From assembly GCA_963777975.1 (NCBI GenBank), contig CAVZSO010000003.1, positions 310,001 to 374,000 on the forward strand: a DNA stretch of 64,000 nucleotides, read 5' to 3'. The position numbers and the translations under genes are program-made. The notes below the pieces were generated by a model. That model made no database searches. It worked only from the letters and a program-made list of their open reading frames with translations, and was not told the origin of the DNA. The DNA comes from CSP1-4 sp963777975. GTDB lineage: Bacteria; Chloroflexota; Limnocylindria; Limnocylindrales; CSP1-4. This document shows, one piece after another, positions 1 to 9,111 of the stretch. Each line of letters begins with the position of its first letter. Positions within the stretch are counted from its first letter, which is position 1.

Positions 1-248
1 TCCGAGCCGCCAGAGCAGATGACCAGGTAGTCCGCCAGCGTCGTCAGCTCGCCGACGCCGATGAGCACGACGTCCGATGCCTTCTTGTCGGTCGCCAGGT
101 CGACGATCCGACGCGCGAAGGCGAGCGCCTCCGCGTCGCCCATCGGCGGCATCGGCGTGTCCCGCGCGGGCAGACCCGGCCGACGCGTCGGCGCGACCTT
201 GGTCACACGGGTCCGCCCGGGCGCCCGCCCGGTCATGCCTGGCTCCAT
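1..248 (-). CDS. rsfS: Ribosomal silencing factor RsfS (3' end cut by window edge)
   Basis: The minus strand encodes the N-terminal part of an RsfS/Iojap protein, which binds ribosomal protein L14 and blocks subunit joining when nutrients are low. The diagnostic stretch reads DLATDKKASDVVLIG followed by LADYLVICSGGS, matching the conserved core of the family. Two in-frame ATG codons (248 and 236) are possible starts, and the first 45 or so residues are a basic, proline-rich extension longer than usual. The stop lies outside the window. It follows nadD and obg in the same direction, the usual order in many bacteria, so it is probably the third gene of that operon. Confidence 0.85.
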   Translation of the reverse strand, partial: MEPGMTGRAPGRTRVTKVAPTRRPGLPARDTPMPPMGDAEALAFARRIVDLATDKKASDVVLIGVGELTTLADYLVICSGGS

Positions 249-282
249 GTTCGGTCGGCGAGCGAGGATCGGGTCGGCATGG

Positions 283-930
283 TCAGTTCTTGCTCCACAA
301 CACGGCGGGATAGAGGGCATGGTCACGGATGTAGGCCTCGACCGGGGCCGGCACCAGGTACCGGATGGATCGGCCTTCGCCGACCAGTCGTCGGATGGCG
401 GTCGCCGAGTGCCCGAGCTCCGGTCCATCGAGGATGCGGATGCGATCCTCCTGGCCGGGGAAGTGCTCGGCCAACCAGGCACGAGCCGGGATGCGGCCGC
501 CCTGCCGCGGCGCGGCCGCGATGCGGACCATGTCGAGGAGTCGGTTCGGCTCACGCCACGTCGGCAACCCCTGGAGGGCCTCGACGGACATGATCCAGGT
601 CAGCTCGTCGGGCGAGGCGTCGGGAGCCGGTGGCGCGTCTCGCAGGGCTTCGGCTGTCTCGACGGCGTAGCTCGGGCCTGGTCGATCGAGTTCGACGCTC
701 GAGAGGACGAAGGCCGGCTCGTCGGCGATCGCGAGGGCGACCATCGCCGCTCGGTGGCTCGGTGCCGTGATCACCCGATCCGGCTTGTGCGGCGGCTGGC
801 CGGCGGGCACGAACAGGATGCCGTCCAGGTCGAGCTCCTCGCGCGCTGTCTGGGCGAGCGCCAGGTGGCCGTCATGGATGGGGTCGAAGGTGCCACCGAG
901 GATGCCCCAGGCACCAGTCCGCTGCCTCAC
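283..930 (-). CDS. nadD: Nicotinate-nucleotide adenylyltransferase NadD
   Basis: NadD transfers AMP from ATP to nicotinate mononucleotide, the penultimate step of NAD synthesis. The 215-residue product starts just before the nucleotidyltransferase signature GGTFDPIHDGH and ends with the SATAIRR motif (the family's ISSTxIR) followed by LVPAPVEAYI. Length is normal. The GTG start at 930 overlaps the obg stop as GTGA, so translation is probably coupled to obg. The stop lies about 35 bases before the rsfS start. The frame is intact. Confidence 0.93.
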   Translation of the reverse strand: MRQRTGAWGILGGTFDPIHDGHLALAQTAREELDLDGILFVPAGQPPHKPDRVITAPSHRAAMVALAIADEPAFVLSSVELDRPGPSYAVETAEALRDAPPAPDASPDELTWIMSVEALQGLPTWREPNRLLDMVRIAAAPRQGGRIPARAWLAEHFPGQEDRIRILDGPELGHSATAIRRLVGEGRSIRYLVPAPVEAYIRDHALYPAVLWSKN

Positions 931-2232
931 GCCCAGAGCTCCGGCTCCCAGGCCAGCTCGACCGACCCGATACGGACCGCGTCGCCGACCTCGACGCCGG
1001 CACGCCGGAGCTCGCGGTCGATGCCCAGCCTGGCGAGGTCGCGCTGGAACCGCTCGGCCGACTCCTCGTTGTCGAAGTCGGTCTGGGCGGCCAGGCGCTC
1101 GATGCGCTTGCCCCGAACGCGGAAGCCGTCGGCTTCGTGCTCGACGCTGAAGCCTTCGCGCATCTCGTCGAAGCGGTGGACGACGACGCCGGTCGAGGCC
1201 GGCGGTTCGGCCATCTCCTCGAAGCTCGGCAGCAGCTCCGCGAGCGCCGTGGTCAGGCTGTCGAGGCCGTCGCGGGCCATGGCGGAGATGGCGACGACCG
1301 GCAGGTCCTGGGCGCGGCGTGCGGCCAGGAACGCCTTCCGGTGGCCGGCCGCATCCGGCAGGTCGGTCTTGTTGGCGACGACCAGCATGGGCTTCTCGAG
1401 GAGCGTCTCGTCGTGCAGGCCGAGCTCCTCCCGGATGACCGCGTAGTCGGCTTCTGGGTCGCGGGCGGCGATGTCCACGACGTGCACCAGGATGCGCGTG
1501 CGCTCGACGTGCCGAAGGAAGGCGTGACCGAGGCCCGCGCCCGAGCTGGCGCCTTCGATGAGACCGGGCACGTCGGCGATGGTCGGCCGTCGATGGTCTT
1601 GCGCATCGACCGCCTCGAGGTCGAGGACGCCCAGGTTCGGGGTCAGGGTCGTGAAGGGATAGGCGGCGATCTTGGGATCGGCCGCCGTCAGGGCGGCGAG
1701 GAGGGTCGACTTGCCGGCGTTGGGCAGCCCGACGAGCCCGATGTCGGCGATGAGCCGGAGCTCGAGCCGCAGCTGGCGATCCTCGCCGGGTTCGCCCTTC
1801 TGGGCATGGCGCGGTGTTCGATGGGTGGCGGTCGCGAAATGGACGTTGCCAAGCCCACCGCGCCCGCCGCGGGCGACCATCACCCGCTGGCCCGTGGCCA
1901 CGAGGTCGGCGATCAGGTCGCCGCTGCGCTCGTCGAAGACGCCGGTCCCCGGCGGCACGGTCAGCTCCAGCTCTGTCCCGGCCTTGCCGTGCCGCCGCGA
2001 TCCACTGCCGCGGCCCCCCGACCCGGCCTTGAAGTGGTGCTTGAACCGGTAAGTCCGAGAGGGTCGTCTGCCCGGGATCGACGCGCAGGTGGATCGATCC
2101 GCCCCGGCCGCCATCACCGCCATCCGGCCCGCCGCGCGGGACGTGTGCTTCGCGTCGAAAGGTCGCGGCGCCGTCGCCACCGTCGCCGGCCCGGACGAAG
2201 ACCGTCACGCGGTCGAGGAACATCGAGGTCAT
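927..2232 (-). CDS. obg: GTPase Obg/CgtA (single-base frameshift near 2051)
   Basis: Obg is a ribosome-assembly GTPase, normally essential. The N-terminal glycine-rich Obg fold (GDGGDGAATFRRE) starts at ATG 2232 or 2223. The frame then shifts and continues with YRFKHHFKAG, the G1 motif GLPNAGKST, G3 DVPGLIEG, G4 NKTD and a C-terminal OCT domain. The join TLSD/YRF falls on an AA pair (TT on the coding strand) at 2051-2052, and removing one base restores the standard family sequence exactly. Because the gene is essential, this break is most likely a sequencing error. The stop overlaps the nadD GTG start. Confidence 0.93.
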
Positions 2233-2320
2233 CGTAGCAGCGGGTGGTCGTCGGTCGCGTAGGGCCGCCTGGTCGTCACGAGACGAGCCGAACTGCCGAG
2301 CTGCGGTCGACCCAGCCAGC

Positions 2321-3866
2321 CTAGAGGTAGTGCAGCGGGTTGACGCGGTGACCGCCGTCCCAGATCGGCCCGATCCAGACCTCGAAGTGGAGGTGCGGGC
2401 CGGTCGCCCAGCCGCTCTGTCCGACGCGTCCCACGCGCTGGCCCGTTGCGACTGACTGGCCGTGGCTGACCCCGACCGCCGACATGTGGTTGTAGGTCGT
2501 GTAGATGCCGTTGCCGTGGCTGATCCAGACCTGGTAGCCACCACCGTTGTTCTTCCAGCCGGCGAACGTCACCCGACCGCTGGCGGCGGCGATGACGGTC
2601 GCGCCGTACGGGGCACCGATGTCGAGGCCGTAGTGGCCGTAGTGGTAGTACTGGTTGATGTGGCCGCCCGGCACCGGCCAGCGCATGCTGCCGCCGAAGT
2701 GACAGCTGCCGCAGGAGCCGCCGCCGCCACCACCACCGCCACCACCGCCACCGCCACCACCGCCATGGTTGGTGGTCACGCGCGGCTTGGGCTTGGGCGT
2801 CGGCTTGGGCGTCGGGATGGCGGCCCCGCGGCCGTCGGGGACCATGAGCTGCTGGCCGATGACGACGGTGTCGCCGGCCAGGTCGTTGAAGGCGATGACC
2901 TCCTCCACGTCGGCGCGGAACTTGGCCGCGATGGTGTCGACGGTGTCGCCTTCCTGGGCCGTGTACAGCACGCCGTCGGTGGGCGGGATATAGAGCTTCT
3001 GGCCGATGTGGAGCTCGTCCTTGGCCTTCAGCCGATTGGCCCACCAGAGGGTGTACATGTCGAGATGGAACTTGGCCGCGATGCCGACGAGCGTGTCGCC
3101 GGACTTGACCTTGTAGACCTTGACCTGGGCCTCGATGCCGCTGGCGTCGTCCTCGACGACGACCGGCTTGATGAGCGTGCCGTCGGACGTGTACGAGGCG
3201 CTGTCCACCTCGCCGCCGCCGGGCGGTCCCTCGACGACCGGACTCGCCACCGACGACCGATGCGGCCTCGAGCGCCGCATCGTCACCCGGCGGCCCGATC
3301 TCGGCGCCTCGGAGGCGCCAACGTCGGCGACGGATCCGACCTCGCCCCCGCCGAGCGAGGCATCGTCCGGAGCGGCGTCTACGGCCGGCGCGATGTCGAA
3401 CGTCTCGAAGGACGCTCCGTCCATCGTCGAGCTGCCCAGCTTGGCCGCGTTGAGGGGACCGTCGGCCAAGCGCGACACCGCCCGTGAGGGCGGCGATGCG
3501 CGGGTTGAGCGCGACGCCGCTGCCCTCGGTGGCGCCGATCGCGACACCCGAGTCTTCGGGCAACGTCGCCAGCAATGACGCGACGAGGACGAGGATGAGG
3601 ACGAGGACGGGTGCGCCGCGCCGATCGGCAGCGAGGTCGGAGAGATGCGGCCGACGGAGGCGACCCTCGAAGCGGGGTCGGCGGCTCGACGAGGCCGTGG
3701 ACGAGGTGGCGTGCACGCCCTGGGGGCGAGCATCGGCTGCGGGCCTGGCCGGTCGTCCGGTCGGGCCGGCAGCGAGCCGGATGTCGGTCAGTCGGGCGAG
3801 AGCCCGACGTGGGTCACGAACGAGGCGTTTCAGGGTGCCGCGCACGGTGACCGTGGCCTGTCGCAA
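2321..3866 (-). CDS. Membrane-anchored LysM-LysM-M23 peptidase (frameshifted near 3470)
   Basis: This is a cell-wall endopeptidase or amidase activator of the LytM/M23 type. The TTG start at 3866 has an AGGAG 6 bases upstream. A basic N-terminus is followed by one membrane helix (about residues 85-101, VLVLILVLVASLLA), an acidic low-complexity linker, two LysM domains (YKVKSGDTLVGIAAKF and YTAQEGDTVDTIAAKF), a 16-glycine run, then the M23 domain with zinc-site motifs HYGLDIGAP and GPHLHFEV. The frame changes near 3470, between ALTGGVA and LADGPLNAAK. The acidic linker may hide two more compensating shifts. The protein probably faces the exterior while bound to peptidoglycan. Confidence 0.85.
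2717..2765. repeat. GCC/ACC triplet repeat encoding polyglycine
   Basis: An imperfect run of ccg/cca triplets encodes sixteen consecutive glycines between the LysM and M23 domains of the cell-wall peptidase. Such tracts are prone to slippage, and their true length cannot be judged from a single read-through. They probably act as a flexible linker. Confidence 0.8.
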
Positions 3867-3877
3867 TACGGTCTCCT
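3864..3877 (-). promoter_or_regulatory. Ribosome binding site deciding a TTG start (M23 peptidase)
   Basis: On the minus strand AGGAG (3873-3877) lies 6 bases before TTG (3864-3866). No ATG or GTG in this frame is close enough to use the site, so TTG is taken as the start. Confidence 0.6.
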
Positions 3878-4146
3878 AGGAGCAAGGACAGCGCCTGGGA
3901 CGCGTGGGGTCGCGTGGGGCGCAAAGGGTCGGCGCGCGCCGTCCTTGATGGGCGGGTATGGGGGGTTGGGAGCCTCACATCTCCGCTGAAGCCGCTCGCT
4001 GACCCCTCCTCCGAGTCGTCCGCGAGTGACCTTTGACCGCCGCACCCTAGCAGAGCCCGTGCGGGACCGTCAAACGCGCAACGGCGCGGCGACGCTCCGA
4101 GGCGACCTTGCGTGACGCTCGATGGTGCCCAGTGGCACCACCACGT
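3867..4146. other. Spacer between rho and the M23 peptidase
   Basis: About 280 bases separate the rho stop (4147) from the peptidase start (3866), both on the minus strand. Apart from the AGGAG site I see no gene here and no convincing hairpin terminator or promoter. The sequence is GC-rich, with short tracts such as ggggggt at 3960-3966. Confidence 0.5.
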
Positions 4147-5409
4147 TCAGCCTTCGGCGGCAGCGGCACCCTTGGTCAGGCTGGCCAGGAAGGCGGCGTT
4201 CGAGTCGGTCTTGGCCAGGCGGTTGAGGAGCAGCTCGATGCCCTCGTTGGTGCCCACTGCCGACAGCATGCGGCGCATCGTCCAGACCATCCGCAGCGTG
4301 CCCTCCTCGAGCAGCAACTCCTCGCGTCGGGTGCCCGAGCGCTGGACGTCGATGGCGGGGTAGATGCGCTTCTCGGCCAGCTTCCGGTCGAGGATCAGCT
4401 CCGAGTTGCCGGTGCCCTTGAACTCTTCGTAGATGACGTCGTCCATACGTGAGCCGGTGTCGACGAGGCAGGTGCCGATGATGGTCAGCGAGCCGCCCTC
4501 CTCGATCTTGCGCGCGGCGCCGAAGAATCGCTTGGGTGGGTAGAGGGCGATGGGGTCGATGCCGCCCGAGAGCGTTCGGCCCGAGGGTGGCAGGGCCAGG
4601 TTGTACGCTCGGGCGAGGCGCGTGATGGAGTCGAGCAGGATGACGACGTCGCGCCCGGTCTCGACCTGCCGTTTGGCGATCTCGAGGGCCATCTCGGCCA
4701 CGTGAGTGTGGTTCTCGGTCGGCTCGTCGAAGGTCGAGGAGATGACCTCGCCCTTGACGCTGCGGCGCATGTCGGTGACCTCCTCGGGACGCTCGCCGAT
4801 GAGCGCGACCATGAGCAGGATCTCCGGATAGTTCTCGGTGATGCCGTTGGCGATCTGCTTGAGGAGCATCGTCTTGCCGGCCTTGGGCGGGCTGACGATG
4901 AGGGCACGCTGGCCCTTGCCCAACGGGTTGACCAGGTTGATCAGTCGCTGGCTCAGGTTCTTGGGGTCGGTCTCGAGGTTGAGCAGCTCGATGGGGTGGA
5001 TCGGCGTCAGGACGTCGAAGTGCGGGCGGCGCTTGGCGGTCTCGGGATCGACGCCGTTGACCGATTCGACGCGCAGCAGGCCCCAGTACTTCTCGCCGTC
5101 CTTGGGCGTGCGGATGACGCCGCCGACCCGATCGCCCGCGCGCAGTCCGAAGCGGCGCACCTGGCTGGAGCTGACGTAGACATCGTCGGCGCTGGGCATC
5201 AGGCCGTGGCGGCGCATGAAGCCGAAGCCGTCGTCGACGATATCGAGGATGCCGGTCGCATAGACCTGTCCACCGCGCTCGACCTGGCGCTGGAGGATCT
5301 GCTCGATGAGATCGTCCTGGCGCATCTCGGTGGCGCCGGCAAGGTCGAGGTCGCCGCCGATGCGGACGAGCTCGCTCTGGTTCTTGGATTTGAGTTCGTT
5401 GATGTTCAT
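4147..5409 (-). CDS. rho: Transcription termination factor Rho
   Basis: Rho is the hexameric RNA helicase that ends transcription at Rho-dependent sites. The 420-residue product is intact. It has an N-terminal Rho-N helical region, the cold-shock RNA-binding fold with GFGFMRR, Walker A SPPKAGKT, Walker B VVILLDSITRLARAY and the C-terminal Q/R-loop region with SGTRREELL. It lacks the long acidic or basic N-terminal insertion seen in many actinobacterial Rho proteins. A sigma70-like promoter lies about 180 bases upstream, leaving a long leader that could serve autoregulation. Confidence 0.97.
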   Translation of the reverse strand: MNINELKSKNQSELVRIGGDLDLAGATEMRQDDLIEQILQRQVERGGQVYATGILDIVDDGFGFMRRHGLMPSADDVYVSSSQVRRFGLRAGDRVGGVIRTPKDGEKYWGLLRVESVNGVDPETAKRRPHFDVLTPIHPIELLNLETDPKNLSQRLINLVNPLGKGQRALIVSPPKAGKTMLLKQIANGITENYPEILLMVALIGERPEEVTDMRRSVKGEVISSTFDEPTENHTHVAEMALEIAKRQVETGRDVVILLDSITRLARAYNLALPPSGRTLSGGIDPIALYPPKRFFGAARKIEEGGSLTIIGTCLVDTGSRMDDVIYEEFKGTGNSELILDRKLAEKRIYPAIDVQRSGTRREELLLEEGTLRMVWTMRRMLSAVGTNEGIELLLNRLAKTDSNAAFLASLTKGAAAAEG

Positions 5410-5591
5410 GTAGGCGTGGGGATCCTCGTGGTAGGGACGGTCCGGGCGGCGACGGCACGCGACGGCGATGGGGCCCGACGATCCGACCCGGCTGCGGACG
5501 GCACGACCGCGGGTCGCGTCAGCGACGGGGGGTCCCAGCGGCAGTCGACCGGGTAGGCCGCGGCGCGGGGGAAGTTCGTGGGGTCGCCTGC

Positions 5592-5619
5592 ATCATAGCA
5601 CCCGCCCGGCAACGGTCAA
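5592..5619 (-). promoter_or_regulatory. Probable sigma70-type promoter of rho
   Basis: Read on the minus strand, TTGACC (5614-5619), a 16-base spacer and TATGAT (5592-5597) match the -35/-10 consensus well. Transcription would start near 5585, giving a leader of about 175 nt before the rho ATG. Rho genes often have long autoregulated leaders, but regulation here is inference. Confidence 0.65.
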
Positions 5620-5689
5620 GCGGATGATGACCGTGCCACGGCCGGCCCTAGACTTCGCACGCGGAAGCCCAGCGCGCCAGGGAGGGATC

Positions 5690-6890
5690 ATGGACGGCCA
5701 CGCCATCACGATGCTCGGCACCGGTCTCATCGGCGACTTCTACACCAACACGCTGCACGGCCAGCGCAGCCGCGACCGGGTCAAGGTCGCCTATTCGCGC
5801 AGCGCCGAGCGCGGGCAGGCGTTCAGCCAGCGCTGGGGCATCCCCGAGCACACCGATGACCTGGCCGTAGCCATCAACCACCCGGATACGGACATCGTCG
5901 TCGTCGGGCTGCCGAACCATCTCCACGAGGAGGCGGTCACGCTGGTCGCTGCGGCCGGCAAGTCGGTCCTCTGCACCAAGCCGCTGGGCCGGACGGCAGC
6001 CGAGGCAGAGCGGATGCTGCAGGCGGTCGAGCGAGCCGGCGTCTTCGCCGGCTATCTCGAGGACCTCTGCTATACGCCGAAGACGCTCAAGGCGATCGCC
6101 GCGGTGCAGGGCGGCGCCATCGGGGATGTGACGTGGGTCCGATCGCGCGAGACCCATCCCGGCCCGCACTCGGCCTGGTTCTGGGATGGGCGCCTGACCG
6201 GCGGCGGCGCGATCATCGACCTCGGCTGCCACTGCATCGAGATCATCCGCAACTTCGTGGGCAAGGGCAACCGACCGGTCGAGGTCCTGTGCCACACCGA
6301 CACCCTCGTCCACCCCATCGCCGACGAGGACAACGCCATCGCGCTCATCCGCTTCGAATCGGGCGCCATCGGTCAGTTCGAGGTCAGCTGGACCTTCCGT
6401 GGCGGCATGGACCTGCGCGACGAGGTCGCCGGGACCCACGGCACGATCTGGATGAACCACTTCCTGCGCACGGGCTTCGAGATGTTCTCGGCCGGCGGCG
6501 GCGGCGGATATGTCGCGGAGAAGGCCGAGACGAGCGCCGGCTGGCTCTTCCCGGTCGGTGACGAGGTCGCCGAGCTGGGCTACGTGGACATGTTCAGCGA
6601 CATGTTCCGGGCCATCGACGAAGGGCGCGCGCCGCAGGAGACGTTCTACGACGGCTACGTGGTCAACAGCATCATGGACGCCTGCTACCGATCGGCTCGT
6701 AGTCACGCCTGGGAGCCCGTCACCCTCGACTGGCGCGGCGGCTCGACGCGCGCGCATCACGTCGACGCCGGAGACCTTCGAGGGCCAGGTGGTCATCAAG
6801 CGCGAGATCATGCCCGACGGCCGGCACAAGCTGATCCTCAAGGATCCCGCCTCGGGCGACTTCAGCGATCGAGTCGTCGCCGCCGGTTGA
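5690..6890 (+). CDS. Gfo/Idh/MocA-family oxidoreductase (C-terminal frameshift)
   Basis: This is an NAD(P)-dependent sugar or inositol dehydrogenase-like protein. ATG 5690 has GGAGGG just upstream. A Rossmann N-terminus (MLGTGLIGDFY) is followed by the family's KPLGRTAAEA (the EKP-type loop) and the C-terminal sheet domain with GGGAIIDLGCHCIEI. Near 6745-6760, in a cgcgcgcgc stretch, the frame shifts, and a natural C-terminus (ETFEGQVVIKREI to the stop at 6890) is in another frame. The gene precedes the amino-sugar operon but is separated from it by that operon's own promoter, so it may be transcribed separately. The substrate is unknown. Confidence 0.8.
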
Positions 6891-6918
6891 TCGCCCCACG
6901 GCGCGACCGAGCGCGGCC

Positions 6919-6948
6919 TTGACCGAGCGTCGGGCCGGCCGCTATCGT
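6919..6948 (+). promoter_or_regulatory. Promoter of the amino-sugar operon
   Basis: TTGACC (6919-6924), an 18-base spacer and TATCGT (6943-6948) form a plausible sigma70-type promoter. The expected start near 6955 falls just before the palindromic operator, a classical repressor layout. Confidence 0.55.
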
Positions 6949-6956
6949 GACCGTCA

Positions 6957-6970
6957 ATGGTCTAGACCAT
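6957..6970. promoter_or_regulatory. Perfect 14-bp palindrome matching the DasR/NagR operator core
   Basis: ATGGTCTAGACCAT is a perfect palindrome containing TGGTCTAGACCA, the established core of the dre site bound by HutC-family GntR regulators of N-acetylglucosamine metabolism (DasR, NagR/YvoA). A second TCTAGA follows at 6970-6975 in an imperfect inverted repeat. It sits immediately downstream of the -10 box. A HutC-type regulator is encoded in the same operon (16586-17362), so autoregulated repression is likely. Confidence 0.75.
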
Positions 6971-6991
6971 CTAGAGGGTTCTTCGTCGCGG

Positions 6992-8197
6992 ATGTCCTCC
7001 CCCATCGGTGCCGCTGTCATCGGAACCGGCTTCATCGGCACCGTCCACGTCGAAGCCCTTCGGCGCATCGGCGTCGACGTCCGCGGGGTCCTCGGCAGCA
7101 GCCCGGAACGCGGCTCGCAGCGGGCGGACGCGCTCGGTGTCGCCCGGGCCTACCCCTCGCTCGAGGACCTGCTCGACGATGCGACCGTCCAGGTCGTGCA
7201 CGTCACGTCGCCCAACCACCTGCACGTGCCACAGGCGCGCCAGATCCTGGCCGCCGGTCGCCACGTGGTCTGCGAGAAGCCGCTGGCCATGACCGCCGCC
7301 GAATCGGCCGAACTCGTCCGTTTCGCCGATGCCTCCGGCCTGGTCAGCGCGGTCAACTTCAACATCCGCTTCTATCCCCTCAACCAACACCTCCGCCAGG
7401 CGGTCGCCGAGGGCGCCCTGGGCGACGTTCGCCTGGTGACCGGTCGCTACTTCCAGGACTGGCTGCTCCACGAGACCGATTGGAACTGGCGGCTGGAGCC
7501 CGACAAGGGCGGCGCGCTGCGCGCGGTCGGCGACATCGGCTCACATTGGCTCGACCTGATGACCTTCATCACCGGGCAACCCGTGGTCGCGGTGATGGCC
7601 GACCTGGCGACCTTCATCGGCCAACGCCAGCAGCCCACCGGGCCGGTCGAGACCTTTTCCACGGAGCGCGGGGGCGAGACCGTGGCGCGGGCGATGGCCT
7701 CGGAGGATGCCGCGACCGTCCTGCTCCGCTTTGCCGACGGGGCTCGCGGCGCCGTCAGCCTGTCGCAGGTCAGTCCTGGACGCAAGAACTCCCTGCAGTA
7801 CGAGATCGATGGCTCCGACGCTGCCGCGGCCTGGGACTCCGAGACGCCCGACCACCTCTGGATCGGTCATCGCGACCGCCCCAACGAGATCCTGCAGCGC
7901 AACCCGGCGATGATGAACGAGGCAGGGCGCGCGGCGGCGGCTCTGCCGGGTGGCCACGTGGAGGGTTTCAGCGACACCTTCGGTGCGCTCTTCCGGGCCG
8001 TCTACGCCGACGTCCGAGCAGGTCGCATGGCCGACCATCCACCGTATGCCACCTTTGCCGACGGCCATGACGAGATGCTCGTCGGCGATGCCATCGCGGC
8101 CAGCGCTGCCACGGGTCGCTGGGTCGACGTGGAACGGCCTGCCACGACGACCGGTCCGCGCTCCACTCGCCCTGTCGCTGAGGTCGTGACGCCATGA
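6992..8197 (+). CDS. Gfo/Idh/MocA-family oxidoreductase, first gene of the amino-sugar operon
   Basis: The intact 401-residue protein has a Rossmann fold (AAVIGTGFIGTVHVEAL), the catalytic-loop motif CEKPLAMTAAE and a C-terminal domain with GDIGSHWLDLM, whose His is typical of the family's catalytic site. Members oxidise or reduce ring hydroxyls of sugars, inositols or amino sugars with NAD(P). ATG 6992 is chosen because the upstream GTG (6947) would lie inside the promoter. The stop overlaps the next gene as ATGA. Its position right after the dre-like operator suggests an early step on the imported sugar, but the substrate is not determinable. Confidence 0.85.
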   Translation: MSSPIGAAVIGTGFIGTVHVEALRRIGVDVRGVLGSSPERGSQRADALGVARAYPSLEDLLDDATVQVVHVTSPNHLHVPQARQILAAGRHVVCEKPLAMTAAESAELVRFADASGLVSAVNFNIRFYPLNQHLRQAVAEGALGDVRLVTGRYFQDWLLHETDWNWRLEPDKGGALRAVGDIGSHWLDLMTFITGQPVVAVMADLATFIGQRQQPTGPVETFSTERGGETVARAMASEDAATVLLRFADGARGAVSLSQVSPGRKNSLQYEIDGSDAAAAWDSETPDHLWIGHRDRPNEILQRNPAMMNEAGRAAAALPGGHVEGFSDTFGALFRAVYADVRAGRMADHPPYATFADGHDEMLVGDAIAASAATGRWVDVERPATTTGPRSTRPVAEVVTP

Positions 8198-9108
8198 AGC
8201 TGGGGTTCCTGACTGCGCCCTTTCCCGAGACGCCGCTGCTCGATGTCGCCGACTGGGCGGCCGGCAATGGCTTCGAGGTCCTCGAGATCGCCTGCTGGCC
8301 ACGGACGACGGGCCAGACGCGGCGCTACGCCGGCACGTCGCATATCGACGTCGCCAACCTGTCGCCGTCGCAGGCATCCGAGCTGACGGGCGCCATCGCT
8401 GCTCGGGGCTTGAGCATCTCCGGCCTCGGCTTCTATCCCAACCCGCTGCATCCCGATCCGGCGCATCGCGAGCAGGTCATCGGCCACCTCAAGCACGTCA
8501 TCACGGCCGCCGAGAAGATGGACGTGCCGCTCGTCAACACGTTCATGGGCGGCGACGCGGTCAAGAGCCAGGACGAGAACTGGCAGGTCGCGCTGGAGGT
8601 CTGGCCCGACATCGTGCGCTTTGCCCAGGATCATGGCCGCAAGCTGACCATCGAGAACTGCCCGATGATCTTCAGCCGCGATGAATGGCCGGCCGGCCAC
8701 AACATCGCCTGGTCGCCTGCCATCTGGCGGCGGATCCTGGAGCAGTGGGGCGGCACCATCGGGCTCAACTACGACCCCTCGCACCTGGTCTGGCTGATGA
8801 TCGACCAGGAGCGCTTCATCCGGGAGTTCGGGCCGCACATCCTCCACTTCCAGGCCAAGGACCTGATGATCGACCGCGACGGGCTGTACGAACGCGGCAC
8901 GCTTTCGGCCGGTATCGGCTGGCAGGTGCCGCGCGTGCCCGGCCTGGGTGACGTCGAATGGGGCATGGTCTTCCGGGCCCTCTACCAAGCCGGCTACGAG
9001 GGCGACTGCATCATCGAGCACGAGGACCGCAAGTTCGAGGGCACCGACGAGCTGGTCAAGCGCGGCTTCCTGCTCGCCCGCAACACGCTCCGGCCGTACG
9101 TGGTCTGA
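8194..9108 (+). CDS. Sugar phosphate isomerase/epimerase (IolE/IolI-like TIM barrel)
   Basis: The 304-residue protein belongs to the xylose-isomerase-like/AP-endonuclease-2 barrel family. Visible metal-site candidates are the Glu in TIENCPM, the Asp/His in YDPSHL, the His in HFQAKD and the C-terminal Glu in IIEHED. Relatives isomerise or epimerise keto-sugars or dehydrate inososes. The start overlaps the preceding oxidoreductase (ATGA), so the two probably act in sequence: oxidation to a keto form, then epimerisation. deoC follows 3 bases later. The exact reaction is unknown. Confidence 0.8.
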   Translation: MKLGFLTAPFPETPLLDVADWAAGNGFEVLEIACWPRTTGQTRRYAGTSHIDVANLSPSQASELTGAIAARGLSISGLGFYPNPLHPDPAHREQVIGHLKHVITAAEKMDVPLVNTFMGGDAVKSQDENWQVALEVWPDIVRFAQDHGRKLTIENCPMIFSRDEWPAGHNIAWSPAIWRRILEQWGGTIGLNYDPSHLVWLMIDQERFIREFGPHILHFQAKDLMIDRDGLYERGTLSAGIGWQVPRVPGLGDVEWGMVFRALYQAGYEGDCIIEHEDRKFEGTDELVKRGFLLARNTLRPYVV

Positions 9109-9111
9109 GCG

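Noticed and set aside
283..2544. A single 753-codon protein joining obg start and nadD
   Set aside because: It is the accidental in-frame link of the frameshifted obg N-terminus, a wrong-frame middle and nadD. The correct obg frame lies beside it.
2717..2765. Triplet repeat as a possible CRISPR or minisatellite
   Set aside because: The unit is only three bases and in frame with a polyglycine linker. There are no spacers or larger direct repeats.
5648..6841. 397-codon minus-strand frame opposite the oxidoreductase
   Set aside because: The plus strand encodes a clear Gfo/Idh/MocA protein with ribosome binding site. The minus frame shows only shadow composition.
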